From the NCBI GenBank assembly GCA_963170055.1, contig CAUJGJ010000332.1, positions 2,323,501 to 2,387,500 on the forward strand: 64,000 nucleotides of DNA, in the 5' to 3' direction. This DNA is from Halisarca cf. caerulea. Taxonomy: Eukaryota > Porifera > Demospongiae > Chondrillida > Halisarcidae. The notes under the pieces are model-generated. The model was not told the origin of the DNA, made no database searches, and saw only the letters and a list, made by a program, of their open reading frames with translations. This document shows, piece after piece, positions 24,231 to 37,300 of the stretch. Both the position numbers and the translations under genes were made by a program. Each line of letters opens with the position of its first letter. Position 1 is the first letter of the stretch.

Positions 24231-25949
24231 TACTTATTTATTTATATAAATAGAACAAATATACACAAACAAACACCCCTAAGGGGACAATCAGTTAGTG
24301 AGCATTTAAATCAAAGTACAACAACCCATAATAGAAGCACATACTAAATCTCTGGCAAAGCTTAATGTACTGAAGTGGATCATGAGTCTGTGATCTGATA
24401 CGATTTGCCAATTCATGGAGGAAGGCAATAGTGTCTTCGTCAAAGGAGCCAGTAGTTTCTACTGCAACAGGCACAAAAAGGTGGTTGCGGGCCAGATCGA
24501 GGGAAGTAATCTTTCTTTCGATGGGCGGCCATGTCTGCGACTCTTCCTGGGCCCAAAGCAGCCAGCTGGATGTTGGAAGGAGCATATGAGTCCCAGCACA
24601 TGACATCCCAGAGAAGTAACCGCCCACAGGCCCATGGGATGATTGACATTCCATCTGGGCGCTTCCCATCCAAACGAGAAAGTCCCTGGGGCTCCAGGAC
24701 AGAAGGGACATTTGCACTGGCCAGAGACTCTTTGATGATGGCATTAAGCTGAGTGTGTTGAGGAAGTCTTCCCACACTTCTTCGACAGCTCAAGCCATGT
24801 AGGCCTCTCTCATCAATCCTCCTGCCACAGTGAGTGCAGTCGTGAGGAGCACAGATTGGAGAACCCAATCGAAGACTTGTAGCAATACGGATGGTGGGGT
24901 TGCACATTCTGAGCCCGAGGGCGCTAACAGGAGGGGCAGTGAGCCAGGCGCTGGATTCCTTCTGTCTGCAGGCTTGCAGGCGGGCTCAATCTCGAAGATC
25001 AGTTGCATTAGAGAGGATGGTGGAAAACTGAACTTCCACAACCGGAGAGTCCCAGCATTTCTGTTTGGAAGCAACTTAACCCAATGGTGGATCACATGAG
25101 TGTTGTACAAGTTCCTCCCACTGGTTTAGGGCAGCAGCCTGTATAGATGGTAGAGCTGGGTCTATGCCTGCTGGTAGTATGGCCAGCAGCTGAAGCCAAG
25201 TAGGCTGAGGATGCCAGCATGGCAGCACTCCTGATCCCCATGCCTCCACAGTTAACAGGTAATGATGCTTGCTTCCAGCTATCGTTACACAACTTGATGT
25301 TGCAGATGTCTTCTAAGAGGGATCTTTGCACATTGTCAAAGAGGCATAATGATGGCAACAAAAAACATGGAGCCATTCTCAAGATATACTGTAGCTTTGG
25401 GATAGCAAAGGCACTACGGAGTAGACACAGTGCATCGTGAGCCTCCAGTAACTTTAATCAACATCCCATTCTCTCAAGGTCTGAAATTTTGGATGCTATG
25501 GCCAACTCTATTGCCCCGATATCTCCTATGGGCGATCCAAGCAGAATTGCGAGCTTGGGGTCAGTGTAATGCATGTCAGGACAGTTATTCAGAAGGGATG
25601 ATTTGACCTCCTCATCTCGACAAATGACTTCTGACTTACTGTGGTTGAGAACCAATCCTAGGTGGGCAGAGCAGGCCTCGATATGAGATACGTCAGATAG
25701 TATCACATTTGGGGTACCCCCTAGTGTACCATCATCCAGGTAGAACATCCTAAAGGAGGATTTCAGGGAGGTAATTAGATGGTGAGTCCCCAAGCAGAAC
25801 AGGAGTGCACCCAAAGGGTCACCCTGTTGGACCCCTTCAGCAGAAGAGATGATGCCACTACCATGGAAGAGTAAAGGATACCGGTAGGTTGAATAGGTAA
25901 GAGGGTAAACCCTAGGACTAGGTCCCTTCTGACGGAGTTAAAGGCATTT

Positions 25950-26017
<68 letters not shown>

Positions 26018-26781
26018 CCCACTGCGTGGGCGGTTTCCATTATCTTCAAAGAGACCGCCTTGGGTATATTCGCGATATACCGGGGTATATCAATGACCCC
26101 AATTCATATACCCGGTTTTTAAGTGACGATAATTGATAACTGCCTTGCCAACAGAATGATGCAACAGCAGCACACCTTCTGTACGTACAATGTATACTAA
26201 GCCTACGAAGAAGTTCTTTTTTGTTCTTTTTCTTACGAATGTTTCAGTCTACACGTATCGTTTCAGACCCCATTGCGACTTTTGCAGTCTTTTAGGAGAG
26301 CAGTAGTCCTCCCAACTGAGCAATCGCAAATTTTTGTAACCCTTTGACACTGACCGTCATGGATAAAGACTGAAGTGAACTTTTAGAAAGGAACATGTGC
26401 TCCTAGACTAGTAAGGTTTGTTTTCATGGCAGAGTATTTTCGTAGTTCTTTGAAGCTGTTTTCTCTTGTATTAAGTTAAAAAGCGTTCTCTTCGCATTTG
26501 CAGCGCATACGTATCCAGTATACGGCGTAGACGCAAGGTTCGTTGCTGAAATGGAAAGTTGCAAAGCTAATAATCGTCGTTCGGCTTGAATTAAACACCG
26601 TAGTACCTTCTCTGCGAGCAAAATCCTTCTTTCAAGTGGGATACATATCAGTTAGTTTTGCTGGGTACATGGGAATATACTAAGTGTTAGGTGTTGATTA
26701 ACACTCGGGCTGCGCCCTCGGGTATCAACACCTAACACTTAGTATATTCCCCATGTACCCAGCAAAAGCAGGGTACAACTA

Positions 26782-26832
<51 letters not shown>

Positions 26833-28048
26833 TCCTACGTACAGCCCCAAGTTACATCTCTCCTCTCCTGGCTACCTTCGACTCTATTCAGAGGAAGCTC
26901 CTGGAATCGATTTGCAATATTAATCTATCCGATCAGGGATGGCTCCAAGCCTCACTCCCCATCAACTCCGGTGGTCTGGGCATCAGAGGCACTGTCTTGC
27001 TGGCACCCTCCGCATTCTTGGCTTCTGCTGCAGGTAGTGCATCTCTTTCCTGGGCCATCCTCCCGATCCAGTTTGATCCAGTGTGGCCATCCGAGTCAAC
27101 CCTTTCAGCCATTCAACACTGGAAGAGCTTAGCAGAAGGTGTGGTGGAGTCTCCTTCAGGCAATTCTGCTATTAAGCAGAAGGCTTGGGACACTCCCTTA
27201 GTCGATGTTCAGTTTGCTTTACTCCTGTCCCTCTCCTCTGCCAATCCCGCAGCCAAAGCCCGTCTCCTGGCAGCTCAGCAGAAGGAGTCCGGTGCTTGGC
27301 TGACAGCCCCTCCTCTGACAGCCCTTGGCCTCAGGTTGAGCAATGAGTCCATTCACACCGCAGTCGGTCTTCGCTTGGGTGCTCCCTTGTGTTCTCCCCA
27401 TGGCTGCTCCCTCTGTGGAAAGCAAGTAGATGCTTCAGGGACCCATGGTCTCAGTTGCTGTCATAGCAAGGGCAGGATTCCCCGACATAATGGGTTGAAT
27501 CTGATCATCAAACAAGCCCTTGCTTCTGCCCATATTCCTTCCATCCTGGAACCTCAGGGCCTAGTTCGTTCTGACAACAAGCGCCCTGATGGTTTAACTA
27601 TCACTCCGTGGGCCGACGGTCAACCTTTGGTGTGGGATGTCACATGCTGGGATTCTTTCGCACCCAGCTACATCTCCTTGTCATCTTCTGGTGCCGGTCT
27701 GGTAGCAGAGCGTGCTGCCCGTAGGAAGCGTGATGTCTACAAAGACTTGCCTGCCAACCATATCTTCATCCCGATTGCATTTGAGTCGACCGGTGTATTT
27801 GGAAATGACACTCGATTGTTGATCAAAGAAATTGCTCGTAGATCTAGGCTCGTAACTCATGATCAGTTGTCTTACATCAAATTGTGCCAGCGTATAAGTA
27901 TTTGTATCCAAAACTTTAATTGTGCATCTATTCTTGGCTGTCTCAGTGATTCTGCTTGTCGTACTTAGGTTGTAGGTTATATGTTCCTCATGTCTTGTAT
28001 TTCTTGATTCTTAAGTAATAATAATAATAATAATAATAAAAAAATAAA

Positions 28049-28109
<61 letters not shown>

Positions 28110-28366
28110 TATATTATATCAATATGCCACATATTCCAGCCCATCGCTTTTGAGTCTACTGGAGTTTTCGGACAGGATGCATATTTGAAACTGTGCCAAC
28201 AAATCAGTGTGCATACAGAACTATAATACCACTTCAATTTTAGGTTGTTGTACTTTGTGATTTTTTGTTCTATTTTAGATTGTTGTTGTACTGTGTGATC
28301 ATTTTGTTCTATATGTATATCTGCATCCTTGTACTCTGTTTACTTTGAATAATATATTAATGCTGC

Positions 28367-28397
<31 letters not shown>

Positions 28398-31300
28398 TTA
28401 TACTGTTGCAATGCAAACCTGCACAAACGAAGCCATATGAGATGACAAAAGCTGTACATACTGTTAGAATCAATCTTGTCAGTGTACAGCTTGAAGAAAT
28501 CGTTATCGTTTTGGGTGAATTTAAATTGAAAATAATTAAAACGAATATTGTTACAATTCATTGATTCTTTCAAACATTAGATACATTGGTTCACTGATTG
28601 CTGTCTATTTTGCTGACTATGGGGTAGGTTTTTACTTCCATTCCGAGCCACCATTTTCTTCCAGACAGTGTACAGCCTATCCACACAAATTGTGCAATAC
28701 AAAATATTAGTGAGTACATTTATTGGCGGGTATACAAAATATTAGCAGGCACTCAAGTTAGCAAATTTGAGGCACTTCGCTAATTTCGCTAAAGTTAGTA
28801 CCCACTAACATTTGTAGCCTTAAGGTAGATATAAATGGTCAAGCTGCATGAAATATTCGATGTACAATAGCTGTATGTAACACTATTCTGTGAACTTTTT
28901 TTACACGTGCCTGTTTAATGCCCATTACTTAATTTGTCAATTTCAATAAAAAAAAATAAAAAAGTAAAATAAATGAAATGGTGGCGCTAGGTAGCCCAGG
29001 ATAGTATTGACAATTATTGCTAGTTACTAACAAATTATCAGATAGTCAGAATTAGTCGGTATATCTCGATATTATCTTCCAATGTTTTGATATACCAATT
29101 TTGATTCAAAAATAGGGATATCAATTGGGATTGGGATTGATTAAAAATATTTTTGCACTATGTACCCGGGCCAATTGGAAACCTTAGCCATGTATTGGAC
29201 TTTTCTGTTAGACTTCCCCATTTTAACCCAACCATTGTTGTACTGTAAACGGAGGTAACTGCACTTGCTCTAGAAAAATGCTGATAGTCGCTATAAGGTA
29301 TTGAGTATTTGATATATTGATTATTCAAAATTGTAATTATTGTATAGTCGGTTTTGGATTGATATTGATATTGACTACTAATATTGAAATATTGTCCAGG
29401 GTTGTTGTCCAGGCATGTTGTCCATTGTCCACTAGGTCTACTTTAAACTTCCAGATCTGCTCCAATATACAAGATATATGAATATTATAGGTTAAAATTT
29501 TCATTAACACCACAAGTCTTTTTTCTCTTTAGGCTTGATACCCTTTTCATTTATTGACAAAATAGTGACAACTGTTCTGTATACCATTTGCTTGTGCATT
29601 TCATATATTAAATCGATGTGGTGGTTCAAAGATCTACGCTGACCCACCACTCCGATATTTCTGGGTTGTTTGCTGGATTATGCATGTCATTGTAAAATGG
29701 ATAAAAAGGGTTGACAAAATGTGAACAATATAGAACATACTAAATGAATGTATCATATACATTATATATACATGACTGATTCAAATTTGAATAACCTTAT
29801 TCCTTCTTTGAGCACAAATTGAACAACTGGAAGTATTTCTGAGGTAAAATAGTATCAAATCAATGCACCAAACGTTATAAAGTAGCAATAACATAGAAAC
29901 TAACAGCACTATATACATACTTACGTAGCTCAATATGCACAAATAAAATATTGAAAAATTAATTAGAACGTCCACACATCACTAAACCATAAGTATAAAA
30001 ATGGATATGCTGTAGGAAGAATACTGTGAAAGTGAACTACATATGTAGTGTATGTAAAGAAGGCAGACAATGACCAACTGCAAATACTTACACATACAGA
30101 GTGATATTTACTAGTTATTCCCAAGCCATGGGCGTGTAGTAACTGGTTTATCTCCAATTAAACGCCCTCACAAATTTGCAGGATGATTCCCAAGGTATCT
30201 CTGCCAAGACAATTGAGTCTTTTTCACTTTGAATAACTTCAAAGTTGATGTAATCTATTCTTCAGAAAGGTGTAGCAAGGTTAGTACGTTGGGCAGGAGC
30301 TTATCGAAGAATGTACAATACTGCTATCGCACACTGGCCACCAGTGATCATTTTTCTTAACGTGCACAACATTTCTCAATCCTCATAGTCTTTGTTTAGT
30401 GATTGACAAGCTACTTAGAGGCTTTTGTGCATTGTGTTCCATGGAACAAATCTTCTTGCTAGTTTCGGTAGTAGTTGTTACTATTAATTTTTTAGACCAT
30501 TGCTGTTGCTGTCCAAGAAGTTCACACACAATTGACGTGACCTTGGCGGGAAACACATGAGGGTTTTGCTTGAAGGCGACAGTAAGTAATCTTCCCTAAC
30601 TGCAAAGGCAGTAACAAATTCACTACCCAGTGTGATGTCATCGGTGATAAGATACTGTACACACACCTCTATAAATAATACATAGGATGAAGCATAAACT
30701 ACATCTGAATGCTGGTAATGCTGGTATGAAATGCAGGGGCATACCCACCACTGAGGCAGGCAACCGAGGCTGTTACCTCAGTTGAGAAAGTTACTAGTCG
30801 ATCTGAACATCATCACAAACATTTTCTAGAGTCAGGAATACTCCTTCTTTCCTCCAAAGTGAAAGGTCATGAAGGTTTGTAAGCTTGTAACAAGCTTGAA
30901 ATTTGATTTAAAACTCCAAATCATTACCCGTTCTGCCCATTTCAAGGTAATCGCAGCGATTTTCCCGACACCATTTTGTTACCATAATAAAAACAGGTCA
31001 TTTTTACACTGTCTGACTCAGCAGCATGCAGTGTCCTATGCATACTATATAAGATGTCCATAGTTTTGCCTCAGTAGAAAAAAAATCCTGCGCACGCCCC
31101 TGAAATGTACATCAATATCTGAAGACAAGCACACAAAAAGCAAAAATGAACATTAGAATTGAAATAGTGAAAAGAATAGATGTGAATAGTTTAAATACTG
31201 TGTACTGTTGTCACATCAGGTATCAGGAAATAATTTTTTACATGGGAAACCATTAGCCATAGGCTATTGAAAGTGGCACGCACAAAAAAAAAATAGCCAT

Positions 31301-34300
31301 GCATGCATATAAAAACTAGAAATACAAATGGAACAAGCAAAAGTAAAGTTGAATTGAGAATTGTCACTGAGTTCAAAACATGCAATTGTAAAAATAATGA
31401 TCAAATTTTGAAGGGAGTCAATTTATTCAAATAGAATAACACAGATAATAGAATTGTTAACAGAAAAGAATGTGATCGCAGGCTGTTGAAAAACAATTGA
31501 AATCCTTAGTTCCTTGGACATGTGCCGGTAATGATCTCCAAACAGAAACACCAAAAAAGCTGAAAGGTTTTTGCTCAAGAGAAGTTCTAACTAGCGGAAG
31601 ATTAAGCTGAGAAGATGAGGAGGAGCGAGTGTGATGGTGAGAAGTTGGGTAAGAGAAAAGCTGGGAGAGATATGGGGGAGCATTTGAAGACAGATACTTG
31701 AAGACCATTTGGGTAGTGTGGACTTTCCTCCTAGAAGCCAGAGTAGACAATCCAAGTTCCCATCGAGCAGCTGTAGCTGAATTGTCCCTGTGCCTATGTA
31801 GACCTGCCCTACAAAAGAAGTTGAGGAGGGTTTCAAAACGATGGGACTCTTGCTTTGTATAGCCAGACCAAACAATGTCACAGTAATCAAAGGTGGGAAG
31901 AATAATATATGGCTTAAGAAACAAAAGCATTTAAAGGTTGAGGAAGAAACCAAGAGAGACGGCAAGAAGATTAAGACGACAGGAAACCTTGCTGCATACC
32001 AAGTTAATGTGATCCAACCAAGTGAGAGTGTCATTCACCTGCACCCCAAGAACTTAAAACATCATTTCTGTTCTACAATCTTTCCATCAACACTCAGATG
32101 AAGACGACAACAAAGTAATACATAGTATGACGTTGAGAATTTTAATATCTACAATCAAAACAACTAGGATTCTCATTTTATAATACCCAGTTTCAAGATC
32201 CAGGTAATCCAACATTGTTTCTAATCTCACTACACATTGTGATTGACCTTACCAGAGACTGCCCTAAGAATCACTCAATAACCTGACGTTTCTTGGCTAG
32301 TGGCAGACCCAATGTCAGAGGATTGTCATTGGCCAATCTCAAAATACCATGTGATAAATACCCATTCCCCTTTGTTAGTCTTCAATACAAATGAGCTATC
32401 ACATACATGCAAAACAAGGACTGTATATGTAATAGTAACTCGCATTCCTCACCAAAGGAAACAAAAGAAAATACAAATGGATGCTGACAATTGGTACACT
32501 CCAGCCCGTTACTATTCAAGAGAGGATTTGTGGTAGAACATCGGTAGCACACAGGTAAAAACTCCTGGATAAAATTAGAAACATTGACATGTCATAAACA
32601 TAACATGTTTTAAAGAAATAAACATAGAGATTAGCAGTAAAAACGTATGACACAAATGTACACATGAGGTGTAGTAGTGGTACAACTACTCTATATACAG
32701 TATCACAAACTGACACAAAACAACAGTGCATGGACAACTTAGACCTCTTTATCCTCAAAAGGTTTGGCACGAATAGTAATGCTTCCCATTTCAACTTGCT
32801 CTTGGAACTTTAGAGGTACAATGACACTCTAAAGTGGGAAAAGAGAATACACTTGGGAGTACTCAGATATGTACGCACCACACAAGAAGAAGAGCATTCT
32901 GACCTGCAATTTTTCATAGGCATGCCTGGCCAGCTTATATGCTCCCAGCTGTCTACTGTGCTTGGCTAAAGTGATCAAAGTGTGACTAGCACATGCTAAA
33001 GAAAACCCAACAATGGTAGATTACTAATAATACCTGCAACATACGTACTTGCAGGTTTGCATTGTTGCTGTAACATGCAATTTTAGGATAAGATACACTT
33101 TAGAAATCCCTAAAGGAGCATGCTTGAACAGTTTATGATAAAGAAATCGGCCCATGTTGAATAGTGCCTCGGGAAGATGTGAGGTAAAGGGTTGCTCCTA
33201 CAATAAAGATAATTCATAACTATGTACATCTGTATGGTACAAGAAATATAGTTGAAACCTAGCGTCTTACCATTGACTTGTGAATTCCATTGTATGCATA
33301 ATACATAGTGGCTGCTTCCAAAGAATTCCAAAAGTTGGCTACCAGTGAGTTTGGTTTGTTTTCTAAAAGAAGAGTATATATTACCCCTGTTCTCTAACAC
33401 TGTAGTTACACCTGGGTCAACACATCTATTGACACATAATAATAGGAGGCCCATCCTATTATGGAGTACAGTAGTACTCCATGATTGACATGGAAAAACA
33501 TGGCCCCCATACATTAGCACAAATTTTGTTTTCGCCCGAAAACTACCGGTATGGTGACTCCATAGCTTTCAAAAACAGATTTTGGTGCATTTTGGCACAC
33601 CAACTACAAGACGAAGTAGTTTACAAGCTTCGTAAACCTATCTCTTTGAAGAAATTTAAAGTACACTTACCGAGGTATGGGTCCACAACACCAGTACCAT
33701 TTTTAGATTACTATTCTTATCCTTATTATTTTCGTCATTATTTTTCAAACTGAGTTACAGGTTGCCACGAAGGGTCCAGAGGTCTCATCTTTCGTCAGTG
33801 AGCTACGATTGTTAGCGCAAGGTGCCTTTGGCAGGTTTTGGAGCAACACCTACATACATTTCTAAAGCAAATTCATAGTATCGTCATGGTGACACACACT
33901 ACACATAATAATGGGTCATAGCAATAATGGAAGCCTGACTTCAAAAATAATAATATAAGCGCCTACTCAGACTTTGGAACGAGCATGGAACATTATTGCG
34001 CAAAGAATTATGGAATCATTAACCGTAATAACCCATATAAATTCGGGAGTTGCCTATCCCGGTGTTGGGTCGAATATCTATGACGCACCCTAGTCTATAT
34101 CATGCATGCAGAGGTCTGCAACATCCACAGATTCAGACATACCCCAAAAACCCTGGGTGGTCTGGGATACTCTGTGTCTCTGAATCCACCTCAGACAATT
34201 TTTCATTCATAGGATCAATCTCCTCGCAACAGGTGCTTTTATCATAGCTTTTACGAGCAGTTGGAACAAGACTGAGGTGTAAACCTGCAACAATTTGCGG

Positions 34301-37300
34301 GTAAAGTGTAATGTGTATGAAAATACACTGTAGCACAGGCGCATGGGCTATCCTTTTTTATTTTCGACCATTCGTTATTTCCCAGTCGATGCTTGAATTC
34401 ATCGTCCGAGCCCGAAAGGTTTGCAGGATCTTCGACGTCGTCGACCACTGACAAAAGGGTCGTACCGATAAGTCTTCACTGATGCTTGCCGTTCGCTTTA
34501 GAATCGACCGCCGTCGTCCTTGGACGTATATTTACTCATGGAAGAACCCCCCGTGCTCATCGAATGACGAGCATTATAGCTCAAATTCTTCTTCGTACTC
34601 ACCATCCGACATAGTTTTCTCCCTAGTCCAGCCAGCTGTGACGCACGTGGGTCACAGCTGGCTGGACTATTTTCTCCCAACACGGTCCTGTTTGTGACGT
34701 CAAACTACTATGCAACGCTTTTTTCAAGTTTGCGGAAGTCGCCCACGCATTAATTGGATTTTGAGCACCTTTCAAAGGCTATAACTCCCCCACCATGCAT
34801 ACAACGACACTAAAATGGGTATCATTGGACATAGTTTTTCAACCTCTTTAACATATCAAAAGTTTTCCCAACGTGTCAGTGGCCCTTTAAAGAAATGTTA
34901 TAGATCAGTTTTGGTAATCTATACTAGCTTGATTAAACAGGCAACCCAGGGATTTCAGCTTCCTCTTCCAAAATCAAATTTCAGGAAAAAGGTATTCAGC
35001 TCTAGCAATGCCTGTACTAAATAATTCTCCGTCCTTACTGCAGCACTGCTTTTATATACTGTACAGTATGCAGATTACATTTCATACAAATTATCCTAAT
35101 TGCCCAAGAAACACGAACAGATATTAATTCAATGTCATACATGCTTTTTATGTGCATTCTCCCTAGATAGCATGTTTGCTTTGTGAATAAGTACGTGTGA
35201 TTATCAGGTTTAGGTCACCTAGTTTCTTCTTGTGACATGCCACGATTTTCTTGTCCTTATTTCATATTTTATGCACTAAGGTTCCTTCTCTGAGTTGTAG
35301 AACAGTGGCCTTTAAGCGAAAGATTTCTCCAGTTTAAATATAAATACAAACCTAACCTATGCACGTATAACTCAAGATGAATTGCCAAAGTAAAATTGCA
35401 TTACACAACTGTGCGTGGGCGTTTCTTTTGATGTGGTTAGGTCGATAAATCTCTTATCGACCTGTGAATAGGTCTATAAGTCCAGGGCTCTTATTGCATG
35501 TACAAGGTTTTATCTTCACAACAAGCTTTGAGGATGAATGCGAGACAGAATCAAGACTGTTTGCTAATGGCCGCTTCACAGTAGTATTTGATAAAAGACA
35601 GAAAGCTCGATGATAGACGGGTGACCTCAAATCAGCTGTTTAAGCCTAATAGTACCTGGCCTTCTTTAAGTTGTTCATTTCTGAATCAAGAACTTGGCGC
35701 AAATGGTGGAAACGGACATCGGTAAGCAAATTGATCGATCAGAGTTTTGCTCGATCACATAGGCGCTGAAGTCGGTTACTTCTTAAAACTACGATGTGTT
35801 CGGGGCTAAAACTGCCATCCTTGCTTCTTTAATATGTCCATCATAAAATGAGGAATTCACATCGCTAATTCCTCGTCTGGTCATAGATAGTCAAAGGAGA
35901 TTCCGAGAAACGTGTTCTGTCGACTCACCACTTAATCTATGCGAGCTATAGCCGAAGCCTGCCAGGTATCAGCACGCCAGCTGTTGGTTCTTCGGTTATT
36001 CGAAGGAACATGGGGTTGAACAGCTGATTTGAGGCAACAATCCGTCATCAACGTTCCGCATCTTTGTCAAACTGCTGTGAAGCGACCGTCAGCCCATAGA
36101 TGATAGGCTAGGTCGCTTACCACGGTACGACACCTATGACGCTATGCGTTCGCGAGCGTTATAGCCTAGAATCTATGGTCAGCCATTTGAAATAAACGCT
36201 CACGCACACGTTGTGTAAGGCGGTTATCGCGATTCAGTATAGTCTCATACCCAGCCCCACTTCCGCCCGCCATTTTATTTGGGAATGGGGCTGGGTACGA
36301 GACTAGATTCGGTAGCGGTTGCAATGGAATTTATCGCCCTTGGCGCTTCGCGCCTCGGGTGATAAATTCCATTGCAACCTCTACCTCATGCGACAACCTA
36401 TACTTATACATTGGATTTAGCAAGTCAAAGCTACTGTATGTATTGCATGCATTCTTATCCCAAAGGAAAAGCTCAACTTTCTCATGAAGACAAAGAACAC
36501 CACTTGCAATTCATAGCATTAAAGATATATTGATACAAAATTCTCTATCCTAACTAATGCATGGTTAACATGCAAAAATACCCACATGAATAGCAGAATC
36601 TGTGAGTAAAGAAGGCATAAGGTCTTTAAAGAGACCTACGGTTGGTACATTACCAATTTGCAGTCCTTATAATTAACTGTTGAATCACCATTTTGGCAAC
36701 GAAAGTTGGACACTGCGAATTACAGTAAGGAATACGTAGGGACCCCCCTGTATACACACATTTTTACTATAAGTGTATGTAGTAACCTAAGTAGTGCCTG
36801 TATACATGTAGTTACCTTCATTGTGTTCACATTATTAAGTGATTGTGTTTGATTACTGTTTGGAGCATTATGTATTCCCACCATAGCATCTTACTTATGT
36901 GCATGTATGTATATTAATTTTAGCCCAGTTAGTGTTAGGGCAAGTTGTTAATGACAGTGCATGTCATTGAGTGAAGTCGATCGCTAGTTAGTTTAGTAGT
37001 TTCAGATAGTTGTGATACTACATTTGGCGACGAGGATAAAGTTCGTCATGGCACAGCACGGCTCAGTGGGACCTTTTAACCAAGGCAAAGAAGATTGGAC
37101 AGCTTACACAGAGCGATTGGAGCAGTATTTTGCCGCCAACGACGTGAAGGATACTACCAAGCAGCGTGCCATTCTCCTTAGTGCCTGTGGTGCACGGACA
37201 TACCAGGTAATTCGTAACTTGACGGCTCCTGGGAAACCCACAGAGCACTCGTTCGGTGAGTTGGTGGAGCTTGTGAAGAATCACTTTAGCCCTCCGCCAT

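Larger units (their letters stand above)
28850..31200. other. Intron between IFT122 exons m and o
   Basis: Apart from exon n (29796-29838) and one open frame (30383-30595) no feature was recognised. AT-rich. Confidence 0.45.

Noticed and set aside
24415..25099. Plus-strand frames over 24.4-25.1 kb
   Set aside because: Antisense to the R2-like LINE coding frames.
32516..32794. 92-codon minus frame starting MKWEALLF
   Set aside because: A different frame across IFT122 exons l and m; the spliced frames match IFT122 instead.
33110..33520. 136-codon minus frame
   Set aside because: Reads through IFT122 introns and exons i/j in the wrong frame.
36796..36811. GTATA/GTGTA as the Gypsy target duplication
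   Set aside because: The left LTR edge is ambiguous and the two 5-mers differ, so it was not claimed.
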